Part shown: one piece after another, positions 47,790 through 60,613 of the stretch
How the letters are laid out: each line of letters begins with the position of its first letter
How positions within the stretch are numbered: position 1 is the first letter of the stretch
Source: Neonectria sp. B-13
Taxonomy: Eukaryota > Ascomycota > Sordariomycetes > Hypocreales > Nectriaceae
DNA length: 64,000 bases
NCBI GenBank assembly: GCA_002682825.1
Contig: NOKP01000018.1
Coordinates: 404,827-468,826 of the forward strand
Direction of reading: 5' to 3'
Translations under genes and position numbers: made by a program
The notes under the pieces: generated by a model
Told to the model about the DNA's origin: nothing
Seen by the model: the letters and a program-made list of their open reading frames with translations, nothing else
Databases searched by the model: none

Positions 47790-48819
47790 ATGGCAGTCAT
47801 GATCTACGCCCGTAACAAGGCCCTCGACATCAACCCCCCAGCGGGCGATTCCCATCTCTCCAAGGGTGGTTCCGACTGGCTCTGGGCCGTGACGGCCATC
47901 TATACCCTTTCCTTTGTGTGTATAGTCCTCATCCTGAATCCATCGCCACACTGACTTACACGGACACGCAGCTTGCCTACTTCGTCCTCAGCCTGAGGCC
48001 ACGCCACGGCGAGAAGATCTTTCATTACCTCTTCACCATCGGGCTGCTCGTCGGCGCCATCGCGTACTTCTCCATGGCATCGGACCTCGCCTGGTCTGTT
48101 GTCGCGACGTCGCTGAACCGCGGTGACGCCGCGAGCTACCAGATCTTCTTCGCCAAGTACGTCAACTGGGTTGTGGCATTTCCCGTCGTCATCATTGCCC
48201 TTGGACTGGTCAGCGGTGTGAGCTGGGCGACCATCTTCTTCAACATTGCTCTTGCTTGGACTTGGTAAGTGTGGTTCCCATGGGGGCTGAGATATGTTAT
48301 GGCTTGGCTAACGCTGCGAACAGGATCCTCACATATCTATTCTCCGCCTACACGGCCACCTCCTATAAATGGGGCTTCTACGCCTTCGGCACCGTGGCCT
48401 GGCTGCTCCTCGCCATGCAAACGCTCTGGACCGGCCTCTCGTCCGCGACGCGCGTGGACCTGCGCCGCGACTACGTCACGATGGCGGGCTGGCTCAACCT
48501 GCTGTGGTTCCTGTACCCGATCGCCTTCGGCGTGTCGGACGGCGGCAACGTCATCAGCGTGACCAAGAGCCTCGTCTTCTTCGGCATCCTCGACATCCTC
48601 ATGCTGCCGGGCCTGGCCTTTGTGTTCCTCTTCCTCTCCCGCAAGTGGGACTACGGACATTTGAACCTGCACTTTACGCAGTACGGCCGCGTTGCCGGCC
48701 ACAACGGCGTATTCCCCGAGAAGGCGCCCGCCGCGGGTACGAACGTCCCGGCTACGAGCAACGTCGCCGGAACGAGCGTGCCGGCCACGACCGGGCAGCA
48801 GGGTGTTGTTACGGCTTAA
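47790..48819 (+). CDS. Opsin-related seven-helix membrane protein (Yro2/Mrh1/Hsp30-like), no retinal lysine
   Basis: Exons are 47790-47915, 47972-48264 and 48324-48819, giving 304 residues. Seven membrane helices are visible from residue 30 to about 245, followed by a hydrophilic tail rich in Ala/Thr/Val. The fold is a microbial rhodopsin: helix C reads AKYVNWVVAFPVVIIALGL and helix G FFGILDILMLPGLAFVFLF. Aligned to bacteriorhodopsin, the acceptor Asp85 is Asn107, Arg82 is Lys104, donor Asp96 is Ala118 and the retinal Lys216 is Leu234. Asp212 is kept as Asp230. It therefore cannot bind retinal covalently and belongs to the opsin-related proteins of the plasma membrane. In yeasts these are linked to heat, acetic-acid and membrane stress. 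An in-frame ATG three codons downstream is a less likely start. Confidence 0.92.
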
Positions 48820-51800
48820 GGGGATGGAAGCTGGCACTGCACCGGTGACGCCGTACAAGCTGTCAAACAAAAATGGCGAGAAGTGGTCGGGAGAGATCAC
48901 GGACAGATGGATGCTGGAGATGGTTGAAGTAAGGAAAAGAGGATTCGCTCGTTTGTTGGAATTCTGATATCAATGTTTTATTCCTTTTCCGCCTCGTCAT
49001 GTTGGAGTTGAGATACCCTCGTTTGGACTGGACTGGGATACCTGCTGACAGAATACCCCCTTTGATTACCCCTTTTTGTTTGCCCCCTCAAATAATGTAT
49101 AATCGAGCTCGCAATGTTACTCTGCTTGTCAAAATCGATGCCACCTCTGTCGGTACCTGTCAGCCATGCCGTGACATTGCCCAGCGGATGAGTTCCCTCA
49201 GCTGTGCAGGGGCAAAACAATCCAACGCCGCAGTAGATGTCGTGCATTTGGCGAATGGCCAAAGGGTAACAGTGAACAGTCCGTGTCCTACCGTGTGTGC
49301 TAAGAGCGAGGGAGAGTGCCCACGGTGTCTGTACTCACTCCCAAACATCGAGCCGGGTCTAGATTTGGGTCTCCAAGGGAGCTAAATCTAAACGGCGCCT
49401 CAAGTATGAGACAAAAAGAAGTCTCCGTGGCAGTTAACCAGGGCATCGGTCTTGAGATTGGGACTGAGACTGACATACTAACTTACGATTGAACTGGGTG
49501 CTTCTGCCCGAGTCTAGATCCCCTCATGCTTCGAAAAAGTCGATCGACGCTTCGTGCTGCCAGTACACGACTTCTCACCGAGTGCCACGGAAGCGCGCCC
49601 TCGCACTAGCTCATGCATGGAAGTTTGCGAATGGATTCAGCCCCTTGGCGGTCACTGCATCTTCCGTACGGATATTTGTACACACGGAGTACGAGTTGCA
49701 GTAGCACGAACAGGCATTGGGCCATCCGCCTGCTCCATCACAGAAGCTGTTGCCAAACCCAACCCACGCTGCCGCATCGTTCACCTCTGCGTAGTGCCGT
49801 CAACCAACACCACCGCCGGCCAGATACAAAATATTGAGTAGCGCACGCCACTGCAGCGAGGGGGAGCCGGCGAAACACGCTCACTCAAGACATGCATATG
49901 GCACCACCCGGGAGGAAGGGAGACGCGCACGTGGGCACAGAAAAGAAAGAAGAGACATGCTGCGACGGAACAGTTGCAGAGGAACCTTTTTCTCCCTTCA
50001 GTCATCTACCTGTGACAGCCGCAATGTCCGCACCGCCGAGAACATCCCCGGAGGAGCGCGGGGGGTTTGCGCTGCTGGGATGCCGACGCGGAGCATCGGA
50101 GGAGGAGAATCATGGCACACGGGGGAGCAACGGGCGCCCACCTAGGCGGGTCCTCCGGCCAGGATTTCCGGCGCTTCACACAATCCGTGGCGGATGCGAC
50201 AAGGAGGCCGAGCGGGTCATGATTGGGCGATTGCTGTCTTGAGGAGGAGGTCGTACTGGAGGTGCTCTTTGATCAGAACGGGTAAGCAGATGGGGACGGA
50301 TGGCAAGTGGCTCAGCCTGGCGTTGGCCCGGGAGCCAGGTCACCAGTAACTGCCATAGCTCTGCGAGAATCGAATTCAATGAGTCCGGAAGATGACAGAG
50401 GACGCACGCAGTTGCAGTTGTGAGACAAGGGACTGTGCTGTGCATGTATGGGGGGCACACAAGAAGGAAGGCCGAGACCCGTCCAAGGCAGAAAAAGGCT
50501 CTGATCATCTGGTCAGGCATGCTCCATGTTTGCTGATCTACCTTGTACAGCATGGTCCCTTGGCTCTGCACGCTTTGCCTCCTCGCAGGCGGAGGCGTAT
50601 GCAATGCACTCACAATAATCAATGACGACGATCGAGTTGGATGTACGAATACATGGCGAGGGTAAGTTAAAGGGTACCGTAAGAGGAGCACGCTCACAAT
50701 GGGATTTGGCAGCATCTATCGAACATAACGACAAGCCAACTACCAGACGGAGTCGTACGTAGTAAGACTACTGGCTCAACGTGGTCAGCGCCGGACTCAC
50801 AAACTGAGGTTCAACACGCATAAGGACAAAGAGCTCCGCTTGGCAGTTCTGATGGTCCTGCAGTGACCGGTGACCAGGCGACGCGGTAGGCGAGAATCGC
50901 GCAAAGTAACCATGACTTGGTGCACTATGCGATGCAACCCAGGAGAGGTCCCAAGGCGTCTTGATCTGGAGCTGAAGAGTGGCTAGGGATGATATACGGG
51001 CGACGTGCGGGCGTACGGCTGAAAGCCATCTGCCATCGCATTCTCTGTCCAGGAGGCCGGGATTCCAAGCCTAGGATTTGAGGCACCCCCAACCGTCCGG
51101 GTCGGGTTGGGTGCAGTTTTCGATGAGGCAAGTGAGACAAAGTGCCAGCCTTGAATGAGGGGATGCAACACGGGCTGGCGGCCGCCACCCGAGAAACTCG
51201 CAGTCATTCGCTCAACGCTCGCTGGGCAATCCAGTGGATGGCCAGGATGTCCGAGGCATGCTGTCGCGGTGCCATATCACTTGGCGCACACAGCGCGGTC
51301 GTGTACTTGAAACCCGGGCTTCTGGCGTTGACGTGTGGGCAAATGCGGGCGGTGACAAGACAAGCGGAGACAGAGGCAGCATCCGGGGTCGGGGTCGGAA
51401 GGACTGTGTGACAAGCCGCATCGTCGTGCCTTTGTTGACAAGACATGACTCCTGGGACGTTCTGTCGGGTTACCCAAGCTGGCGAATGGGGGTGGCATTG
51501 GCACATGAAGACCGCATGCTGATGGACTGTGTCATGTTTGGAGATGAGTCTTCCGGGGAATTGCCGGGCTGGTATTCCGGGGGAGAAACCCTACTGTAGG
51601 GATGGGAAATGGGGATTGGCATCTTTGTGAATTTCAAGACATGGATCGTCAGCCCAGCGCAGCCCAGCGTTGTGTATCTGTAGTCTACTTGGACTGTGTC
51701 AAGTCGAGAGTGGTATTCGTACGAACATGACTCAGATAGCCATTGGCTTCAACAAAGGTGTCGGCATGCACGGTGGCATGGTTCGGCGGACTCTGCAAAG

Positions 51801-52555
51801 TTTCCTCTTGACGGTTCTCGCCGGGCCTTTGGGCTTGGGACACGACGCCGCGTATTTCGCACTGAGAGACTGGAATGCCTCTTCAGGAACTCCGGACTCG
51901 GGGCGCGGCCCGGCCTGACAAGAGGGAGCCTGGTGGTTGGGAGGTGGCGCACTCAGATGCGTGGGAATGGGGACGGACAGATGGGGCATTCAATGAATGA
52001 ATGGGTCAAGCTGTGCGTGTATGCCGCGTTGTCGTCTGTGTCCGTCGGTAGGTATGGATACTGCTTGTCCAGTTGCCTCCTGCGTTATGTTGTGTTGTGC
52101 TGTGCTGCTGTTGTTGGTGCGCAGAGGGCAACCATCTGCAGGCGCATCTAGATGAAGGAAGACCAGTACGAATACCTGGTCCGTCAATCGGAACCGATGA
52201 CGAGATTCAAGACATGCCACCCATGAGACAGGGGAGCCAACTCGGGCAATTCGGGCCCAGCGGCAGAATCACCGAGGAATGTGACGATGCTGGGCACTGT
52301 ATACGCACAACTCGCACACGCCTGAGTAAAACGAAGGCATTATGCCGTGGCGCGCCTCAATCCCAATCACGGCCGTAGCGCCCACGCACGCAGGTGGAAA
52401 CCAAGGTTGCGGGCCACGGTGAGTTTGCCGCTGGAACGCTGAGAGAGAGGGGGTCCGCGCAGATGCCGCATCCAGGGCACCGGGTCTCGTTGGGATAGGC
52501 TGCGAGAAAAGAGTCTGAGTGAGGATCATCATCAGGTCACCACAAGTTCTTTCTG

Positions 52556-52582
52556 TTGGTTTGTTGGTTGGTTGGTTGGTTC
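52556..52582 (+). repeat. (GGTT)n simple repeat
   Basis: GTTGGTTT followed by four GTTG/GTTG-phase units in the gene-free region upstream of veA. Confidence 0.8.
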
Positions 52583-55500
52583 ACTGTGTGTGCCGCTCGA
52601 CTGCCTGCTGGCTTGTGTTCATGCGGGCGGAAAGGAGACGACTTGATTCTGAACGTTGCTTGGCACCAGATACAGTAGTAACTTCCGTGTCCATTCTTCC
52701 GCTATTACGCTTGGAGCTCGACTCCCGTGGTTCTTTGTCTGGCCGGGATACAACTTTCTCCAGGGCGCACCGCACCCTGTCCCGTCTCAACGGGCACGAC
52801 TCGGCACCGACGAGGGTGGCAGGGTGTTGTAATTAATTGCTCGGCCGCATCCAACGCAATCACGTTACCTCGTGGTAGCAGGATCCAGTACGAGGCAGGA
52901 GGCCTTGGAATGAGGTGAAACGAGACTGCTGAGCGCCCCTTGGTCTGTGAGAGACTGAGGCTGAAGCAGCGGGATCCTTCGCACGCATGCCACCAAAAGG
53001 CGGAAGGATTTCTTCAGTAGCGCGCTGCATCGTGGTGCCAAGTATAGCTGGCACGGCTTGGGGCTTAGGAAACAGTCGGGCTGGAATGCTGGAGATGAAG
53101 ACCCCTAGATCCCATCATGAGGTGGGAAAATGTGAGACTGCCGACAGATAGCGTCGCAGGTCCTACTAGTAGCTCAGGATGACGAGATGGACCGCACAGT
53201 GCCCGTCGCTCGCTTGTGGAAAGCCCCGATCCGTAGCACAGTGTACTTATTGATTAAGCCGCACGGTACGAATACTGTTGGAAGCTGACGATACTCGTAC
53301 CTCCTCCGTTGCCTACCTACCTACCGGTACGTTGGTAAGAGGTGGGTGAGGAGAAGAAACTACACTGGTTGTCTCAAATTGTCGCCCGCCCGAATCTGTC
53401 CGTCGCTCGATGTGGATGAATGGCCAAGTTACGTGTCGAATGAGGACATGCATTTTGCTGCATTGAGGTTGAGGACATGGCAGCGCGGGACTGGTGGACG
53501 GGAGGGGAGAGAACCTCTACTCCGCAAGTACGAAACGCGGCCTTTATTCGTACCGATCACTGGAACAGGGGCGAAGTCCCTGGGTCGGCTCATCCGATCT
53601 GGCGTTTTCCCTGCTTGCCGCTGCGATTTTGCTACCTTGCGACCGGTTGGGCTCCCTCTCCGGCCGAACCGTCCCAAGAATCAATCTGGAAGGATGATAA
53701 AAGCTGCGAGTGTGGGAACCAGGGACAGCGGGGGACCGGACGGTGGACTCGCCTCGATGCGTGGCTACCTTAGTGATGAGGTGGCGGATGCAGGCGTGGC
53801 AAACAATCAGGGCCCGGCATTCCCTCCCTGGACTCATTCTTGCATCACCGCATGTACATTGCAGGAGCGGCAATAGCAGCAGACATGCCTGGTCATATCA
53901 GCACCCAGTTTACGGTATCCAGCTCGGGCATCGAATCAGCAACCGTCTAAAGAAAGAGAGGGAGAGAGTGAGAGACACATTTCTGTGATAGTATTTTGTA
54001 CTACTTCGTACGTTGAGCGGTAGCAGAGCACAGCGCTTCACGCCGAGCATCATGCCAGATCGGGGACCATATTTGGTGGCGCTGGGGATGGCACACTGTC
54101 TGGAGTTGCCTGGCTAAAACAGTGCTAAAGCCGGCCTTGAAACACGGTACGGGAAGCGATCGAGGGAAGGAACAGGGAATGTATTAGGGGAAACTAGCAC
54201 GGCGAGAAAAGAGTAGACAGACATGAGTGGGCGACGGACTTGGACTAGCTCTGCGCTAGTCTCGAGGATCCCGCTCGCCGGGTCTTGCATCCCGCGTCAC
54301 TAGCGCGAAACTAGACCACAGTCGGAATTGCCCCAGGACCAACCATTCCCACCCGGGTACCAGAGACTGATCAGGCATGGGGCGGCTCCGATGGTCGACG
54401 GGACGGGGAGACGGGAGACAGGGAGATATTTCGCGGGAAGAGACATCAAGCGAGTGCGAGAGGAGAATCAGATCCAGCCAGCCTCAACGGGCGGGACGGA
54501 GAGACTGAATTCTTGGAGTCACCTGTCATCGGGGACTGGAACTCGCTCCCGCATCGGCCTTTACTAACCGAAGCATATTCGAAGTCTTCTCAGCCACTGC
54601 GTCAGCCGCTGACTGCTTCCCATCCACACATATCAGCCTCGTGCTTCCGTCAGCGCATTGACTTCCTTTTCTGTGGGGAAAGGCTGTGAAGGTGTGGAAA
54701 GGAAAATAAAGGCAGACAGGGCACGAAAAGCAAGTAGGCTTGCTGCAGTATGTCTCTTTTGCTCCCGCATCCATCCTAACCTTTTTCTATTTCTTTTCTT
54801 GGTTTCTAGTGTCCTTTCGATCCGGGAAAACTGCGGGGTGCTCTTCCTCGCGCGACGTTGTGCTTGCACCATGATTGCGTTGTGCGGGCGGAGGTCGCAG
54901 CTGTTGGCTGGTATCACCGATACACCCTGGTTCGCCCGCACTGCAACCACCGACCACGGATGCCAGCTAGCACGGCTCGGGGGGAGGGGGAAGAGACGAA
55001 GAGTGGCCTGGTGGCCTGGGATGGTGGGCAGTGGATGGGCCTGTCATGGGCCTGCAATGGGCAGTGATGCCAGTTGATGGCGGCCAAGGGGGTGTTGGCG
55101 ACCAGTCACCGGGTCCCTTGGCGGTCCCGTCGCGTGCCCGGCCCCGGGAGATGCGTCGATGGATCGATGGAAGCGACGCACCAGCGACGCTGTGGCAGCG
55201 CTAGAGGAGGCGACAGTCTGCGTCCGAAGGCGTGGGTGGAGGCTCATGGAGGCTCCTGGAGGGTGGTGAAGCGGCCTGATAGGCTTCCCCCGAGTCCCGG
55301 CTGCTGAGCCGATGGAGACTTGAGAGCCCTGGGGGACGCTAGCAACCAACACGTCTTTTGGCTTTTGCGACCTCCGACACCCCGGTCCATCGAAGCAGTG
55401 CGCGTCCAGCGCCCGCCGAAGCCGCCCGTGATTGTCTGGTGTGTGCTTGCACAGTGCTGCACGGTACGGAGCACACATATCCCACTGATCTAATCCTACC

Positions 55501-56987
55501 TCAGGCTCCCCACTGCTCGGGCCACCCCTGCAGCACCATCTGCACTGTGTCGTTTCTTCCCTCCCCCTTCAACTGGTACCGATTCCTGGGTGCCGGTGCC
55601 GTCAAGCGATGTCAGGCGCTGTGAGGTACGGGAAACCGAGACACAGGGCCCTTTTAGGGCAACACAAGTTGACAGGGTCTGTCCTCGGAGATGCCTCTCC
55701 ACTAGGAAAAGTGCTGCCACTCCGCTGAGGCACAGGCCGCACACCCGCCGATTCTTGCCTCGCGCAGGCTCACGCCGGCCGGCCCAGTACCCAGGTATTT
55801 CGCAGTTCTGGGGCTGATTCATTGTGCCCATGTCTCACATCTCGTCCTGACTCTTGCTGTGGGCTTCTCTCTCCCCACGCTGCTGCCCATGCACACCCCC
55901 AGTCCTGTGCTAAGGAAAATTGACTAGAAGGCCGCAGGTAGGCAGGCAGGCAGTGGAGGCTGGCGAGCAGGACATTTGGAGGCGGAGGCGGAGGCGGCTT
56001 GTTTTGGAGTGGGGATATCAATGAAGCTCAGAGGACCAGACAATTCACAGGCGCATGACATCGTCAATAGTAGACTCTCAGTCCAGCATTGGAAAACGGG
56101 AGAACGCCTCCAAGTCTCGAACCGGGTCCGAGGACTAACCAACAAAGTAGATCCCAAGCGAAGGGTCAGCGGTAGAGCCCAACCTTATCCGTAGACTCTG
56201 GCCGAGCCGCGTCTTGAAGCAGTGTCTGTCCGTCCAGCGAGAATGGGGAGATGGAACCGTCTCCTTGGTCGCGGACTCGCAGAACTCCCGAACGCCCGGC
56301 GTCCCTGCGAACGGCCATGGAACCCTATTCGCGCTTGGCGGCCATGTCTGGGCCTCTGGCGCCCACCACTCAAGCACAAGCGGCGTCGCGCGCCCAAGAG
56401 TCGAGGCGTTCCCAAACGCCCCAACGCACTGTACGAATGAATACCCGAATGCTCAGGCGTTCGAGTCAGCTGCGCCGAATCCAGGCACTCGGGCCTCTCA
56501 GCCATCAGCCATCAGCCATTCAGTCATTCCGCCTTTCTGCCTTTCTGCCTTTCCACGCGAATCCCAGGTTCCAAGTTCCCAAGCCCACAAGTTCCCAGGT
56601 TCCGAGTCCCCAAGACCCCCAAATCTCGCTCCCGTCTCCCGTTCCCCCATCCAATCCTGGCCGCAACCCCCGACCCTCGTTCGCTGCGCCCAAGCCCTGA
56701 GCCCTGTTGCTGAACCCCAGCGCACTGCGACCCTTCCACCCCCAGCCCAGTGCACCCACTGTGCCCCGTCCCGGTTGGTACCTGGGTCGTCCCTCTTCGC
56801 GCTGCCTCTTCAACCACCTCCACCCCCGGCCTCTTGCTCTCGTCCTTCCTACCCGATCATCTTCCTCCACTACATCACGGCTTGGTGTCGCGTCGAGACA
56901 TACACTCTCTCCTTCCTTCCTTCGACGACTCGACTTTGGTGACTTGACTAATTGGATTTACCTGGCTTGGGTGTGTCGCTTCTAAGA

Positions 56988-57128
56988 GTAAGTCCGCCTA
57001 GACATTCCAACGGGCGAGCCCGTCCCCTTGGGCCGGTCCCTATTAGACTTCTCCAGCGATTTGCCGTCGCATGCGCTTTCGCGCAACCGTCTGCTCGCCT
57101 CATATAACTAACTGTGTGCTTAGTACAG
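56988..57128 (+). promoter_or_regulatory. Probable 5'-leader intron of veA
   Basis: Donor GTAAGT at 56988, branch-like TAACTAAC around 57105-57112 and acceptor at either TAG (57123) or CAG (57128) frame a roughly 140-nt intron ending 96 bases before the veA start codon. Leader introns are known for veA in other filamentous fungi. The splice is inferred from sequence only. Confidence 0.5.
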
Positions 57129-57224
57129 GCTTGATCTCCCAATCCATTACCACTCCTTTCTCCGAGCGTCGACAAGCGCTCGCCTTGCCGACTCCCTCCC
57201 CGATCAGATCCTGCAACCGACACA

Positions 57225-58865
57225 ATGGCGACCCCTTCAGCAATTCCCACGAATGCCCTACGGGACACCGTTGCTCGCGTTCACCGCGTAACCCGTGGGA
57301 ACCGCAGCCTCTGGTACCAGATGACCGTCCTGCAACAGCCCGAGCGAGCCCGGGCATGTGGTTCCGGAATGAAGGGTAAGCTGTCTTTGAGAGGCGAAGG
57401 ACGCAGCAACCACGCTTGGCCTTGTCCATCATCAGGCCCCCGTTGCTAACACTCAGTAGCCAACAGCGACCGCCGACCCGTCGATCCCCCACCCGTCGTC
57501 GAACTCCGAATTATCGAGGGCCCCAGTGTTGAAGAGGGCAAGGACATCACTTTCGACTACAACGCAAATTTCTTCCTCTACGCCAGCCTAGAGCATGCCC
57601 GCCCGCTTGCCCATGGTCGTGTCCAGACACCGGCGACAAACAACCCACCCATTCTGACCGGTGTTCCTGCCTCCGGCATGGCGTATCTCGATCGCCCTAC
57701 CGAGGCTGGTTATTTCATCTTCCCCGATCTCTCTGTCCGCCATGAAGGCCGATACCGCCTTACCTTCAGCTTGTTCGAGACCACTAAGGAGGAGAAGGAT
57801 TTTGATATGGAGCCCAGCGACGGCGACCTGCCCCCGGGCGTCGATTGGCGGATGGAGATCAAGACGCTGCCCTTCAGCGTTTTCAGCGCCAAGAAGTTCC
57901 CCGGTCTCATGGAGAGTACCCAGCTGAGCAAGACGGTCGCCGATCAGGGCTGCCGCGTCCGAATTCGACGTGATGTTCGCATGAGGAAGCGTGATGGCAA
58001 GACAGGAGGCGGTGGATATGACCGCCGCGAAGAGGACTATTCCCGTCGAAGAACCGCCACCCCCGCCGCCGAAGATCCTAACAGCCTCCGGGCCCGTTCT
58101 CTCAGCAATTCGAGCGAGCAGCGTGTTTCTTACCCAGAGTCCCAGCGTAGGCCATCCGTTGTCGAGTCCTACCCGCCACCGCCGCCTCCTCCTTCATCTT
58201 ACGAACCGACTTCAGCTGGACCACGTCACTTGTCATTTGGCGATCACTCTGCAGCACCTCAGTATCCCGCTCCTCGCCAGTATGCGCCTCAGCCCAGCGC
58301 GCAAATGACACCAGTGTCTGCTACCGGGCCCTATCCTCCGACGAGCCATTCGCCCTACCCCAAGCCAGAACCAGCCTACGGGTTCCCCAGCCGCAGCCTT
58401 CCTCCTGCGTGCCCGTCTCCTGCCGCACCGATGAAGCAGGACGTTTACGATCGACGACAATCGAACGCCTATGTTCCACCATCGCCTTCGATTTATTCAA
58501 CCGACGGCCACTCTCGACGTGACTCTCACGTCTCGTACCCGCCCACTCCTGTGACGGCCCAACCGCCCCGTATTCAGACTCAGACTCTACCACCCCTCAA
58601 GATCTCCGCCCTGATGTCTCCGCTCCCGCCCATCGAGGCGCAGACGGATCCGTTCCCCGAGCCTCCCATCATTCCGCTTGGTGGCAAGCGCAAGCACGAG
58701 ACTGTTTTCTCGCAGAGCACCACCCCGCTTCACAATGGACAGCGACAGCTTGATCCCCACTATGGCATGGGTCGTCGTGGAGTTACACCTGAGCCTGATC
58801 AAGGCATGTACTCGAGAGCTGACGGCAAGATTGGAGTCGTGACTTTCAACCAATACCACTCATAA
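57225..58865 (+). CDS. veA: Velvet-family global regulator VeA
   Basis: Exons are 57225-57375 and 57460-58865, giving about 518 residues. The 84-nt intron falls after GSGMK, and the acceptor CAGTAG gives the conserved [11 protein letters not shown]. The velvet domain spans about residues 25-235: [103 protein letters not shown] and [20 protein letters not shown]. The C-terminal half is disordered, Pro/Ser/Tyr-rich, with a PEST-like segment, a KRKHE basic patch and the end [10 protein letters not shown]. VeA shuttles to the nucleus in the dark, forms the VelB-VeA-LaeA complex and couples light to sexual/asexual development and secondary metabolism. The long upstream region fits a heavily regulated gene. 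Confidence 0.97.
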
Positions 58866-60613
58866 CGGGCGAGTGTGACTTGCATGCCTGGGATTGTCAG
58901 TCAATGGCCTTGCTGGGCTGGTATCGATCAGGCGTTCCGGTGCTATGTATTTCTTGCCTCCCTTCGAAATCTGGATAGGGTAGGATATCATGAAACAGTA
59001 TTGCAGGAGTTTGGGCGCAATGGGGTTTCCTACCTGCTTCTGATGGTCTACCTAAACTTCATGCTACGGCTTGGGGACGATTTATGGAACCTGACGATGG
59101 GCCACTTGCTCGACTTCACTATCCTTAATGACGCTGGTTATGTTTTGGTCATTTGGGAAAGAACGAAAGACAACCACCATCAAACAACCACACACACCCT
59201 CGTGTCTCTGTTTCAGTATCAAAACTACTCTCCCTTTTGGAATTCTTATAGCAGCCGTTGCCATTCACTTCTTGGTTTATGACTACCTGGCTATACTTTG
59301 TGTTGGATTGCGGGCAAAACGCAAAATACGTTCATCTGCTGGGAGTTACAACCTTGTTTCTCATCCATGCCAGATTATGTGTCGTCGGTTGACCCAGCTG
59401 ACGACGTTTATCAGTTATGAGGACAGGACAGCGTGTTGCCTAGTCACTGCTGTCCTAGGATGGGGTTGATTGCCGTGAAGGCGGGAGTTTGGCTGGGTCG
59501 CTGTTTATTTCGCGGCGATAGTAATTGACAAAATACATTACAATCTTTTAATACCCCAACGTGAATGGAGATGTCTAATTACCGTCTTGACTTATCTCTC
59601 GATGCTACAAGCGTGAGCGAGAAAGACTGTCTGATCACGAGGAGGTGGATTCGAAGGTGGCTCTCTAGCGAAACGGGGCCTCTCACTGAGATGTGATGCT
59701 GGGCGATCTAGAGACATACAGGACATCATACGCCATAGTGAGGGTGAGGGAGGTAGGCCGATCTATCTAGGGCCGAGCACAGCTCATGTTCATCGTGCAC
59801 GCACATGGGTACTAATTAGTCGTACGTACATAGTATATCCAAGATAGGAGAGCAATCGTTGTTGCAAGGCATGCGCAATTTGACGTGGACGAACGAATTG
59901 GGCGGAACTGCAACGGCTGCGAGGGGCCCGGGAAGACAAACCATGTACGTAGCAGTCGCAAGGAGACAGAAGAGGTCCTTGACTTCAGGTAAATTAATGA
60001 GATCCATCGTCGCGCGTTTGCGATTGCTGTTTTCCCCTGCTCCGAGCCAGGTTGCAGGATGCCCTGTGCCGGTACGTACCGCCACCTCCCTGGTCCAACC
60101 CCGGTTCGAATTGCGCTGCAGGTACGTACCTTAGTTTCCTTCGGGAATTGAACGGGGGCCCGAGCGGCACTACTACTAGTACTAGCACCAATGAAGGTAC
60201 GTGTCTCCCTAGCAGGCGTTGCGGTTGCCGTCCCCGTCGCCGTCCCGCACCTGCAGCAACTTTCTCCATTGGCTAGTGCGCTTCCAAGCTTCCTTCCGTT
60301 GCCGTGGTGAAGTCACGTGGATATCGCCGTATCAACAAAACACCAACCCACCCACCACTCTCTCCCTAGCTTACGACGCTTTGCGACTGAGCGTACCCTG
60401 CCTGACACGCATCACCCGTGAAGACGGAAAACAACAACATCGGAAACTGTTCGTTTTCCATTCTCCAACTGTCGAAGAAGCGCCACGGCTCGCGCAAACA
60501 CCGAGTCGAACATACAAACAACCTGTGGACATTTCCACCTCCAACAACACTTGCACGCTTACACCACTCACAAACACACACCCGAATCTTCGGCCAAAAG
60601 GCTTACCACCAAA
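58866..60613. other. 1.75-kb intergenic region: veA 3' flank and promoter of the next gene
   Basis: A plus-strand frame at 58875-59282 begins just after the veA stop and is probably its 3' untranslated region. The right half holds two identical 10-bp palindromes and CT-rich promoter-like sequence before the gene at 60614. Confidence 0.55.
60071..60130. promoter_or_regulatory. Paired GGTACGTACC palindromes, 50 bp apart
   Basis: Perfect palindrome GGTACGTACC at 60071-60080 and again at 60121-60130, each extended to a 12-bp palindrome by its flanks (C...G and A...T). A related AGGTACGTG half-site follows at 60195. They lie about 480-540 bp upstream of the start codon at 60614. Binding-site function is inference. 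Confidence 0.4.

Larger units (their letters stand above)
48820..57224. other. 8.4-kb gene-free stretch upstream of veA
   Basis: I could not support any coding exon on either strand. The frames present are short and overlapping, with no family-like segments or consistent splice models. It begins with the opsin-related gene 3' flank and ends with the veA leader, so most of it is potential veA regulatory sequence. It includes a GGTT repeat (52556-52582), a GGCAGGCA run (about 55935) and a probable 5' leader intron (56988-57128). Non-coding transcripts cannot be judged by eye. Confidence 0.5.

Noticed and set aside
56214..56942. 242-codon plus-strand frame upstream of veA
   Set aside because: Low-complexity Pro/Ser/Arg sequence, overlapped by equally long frames in the other phases, with no conserved segment. 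It may be veA leader.
58875..59282. 135-codon plus-strand frame just after veA
   Set aside because: It begins ten bases after the veA stop and lacks domain features; most likely 3' untranslated sequence.
60100..60126. GGTTCGAATT resembling a tRNA T-loop
   Set aside because: No acceptor stem, anticodon arm or D-arm could be found around it.
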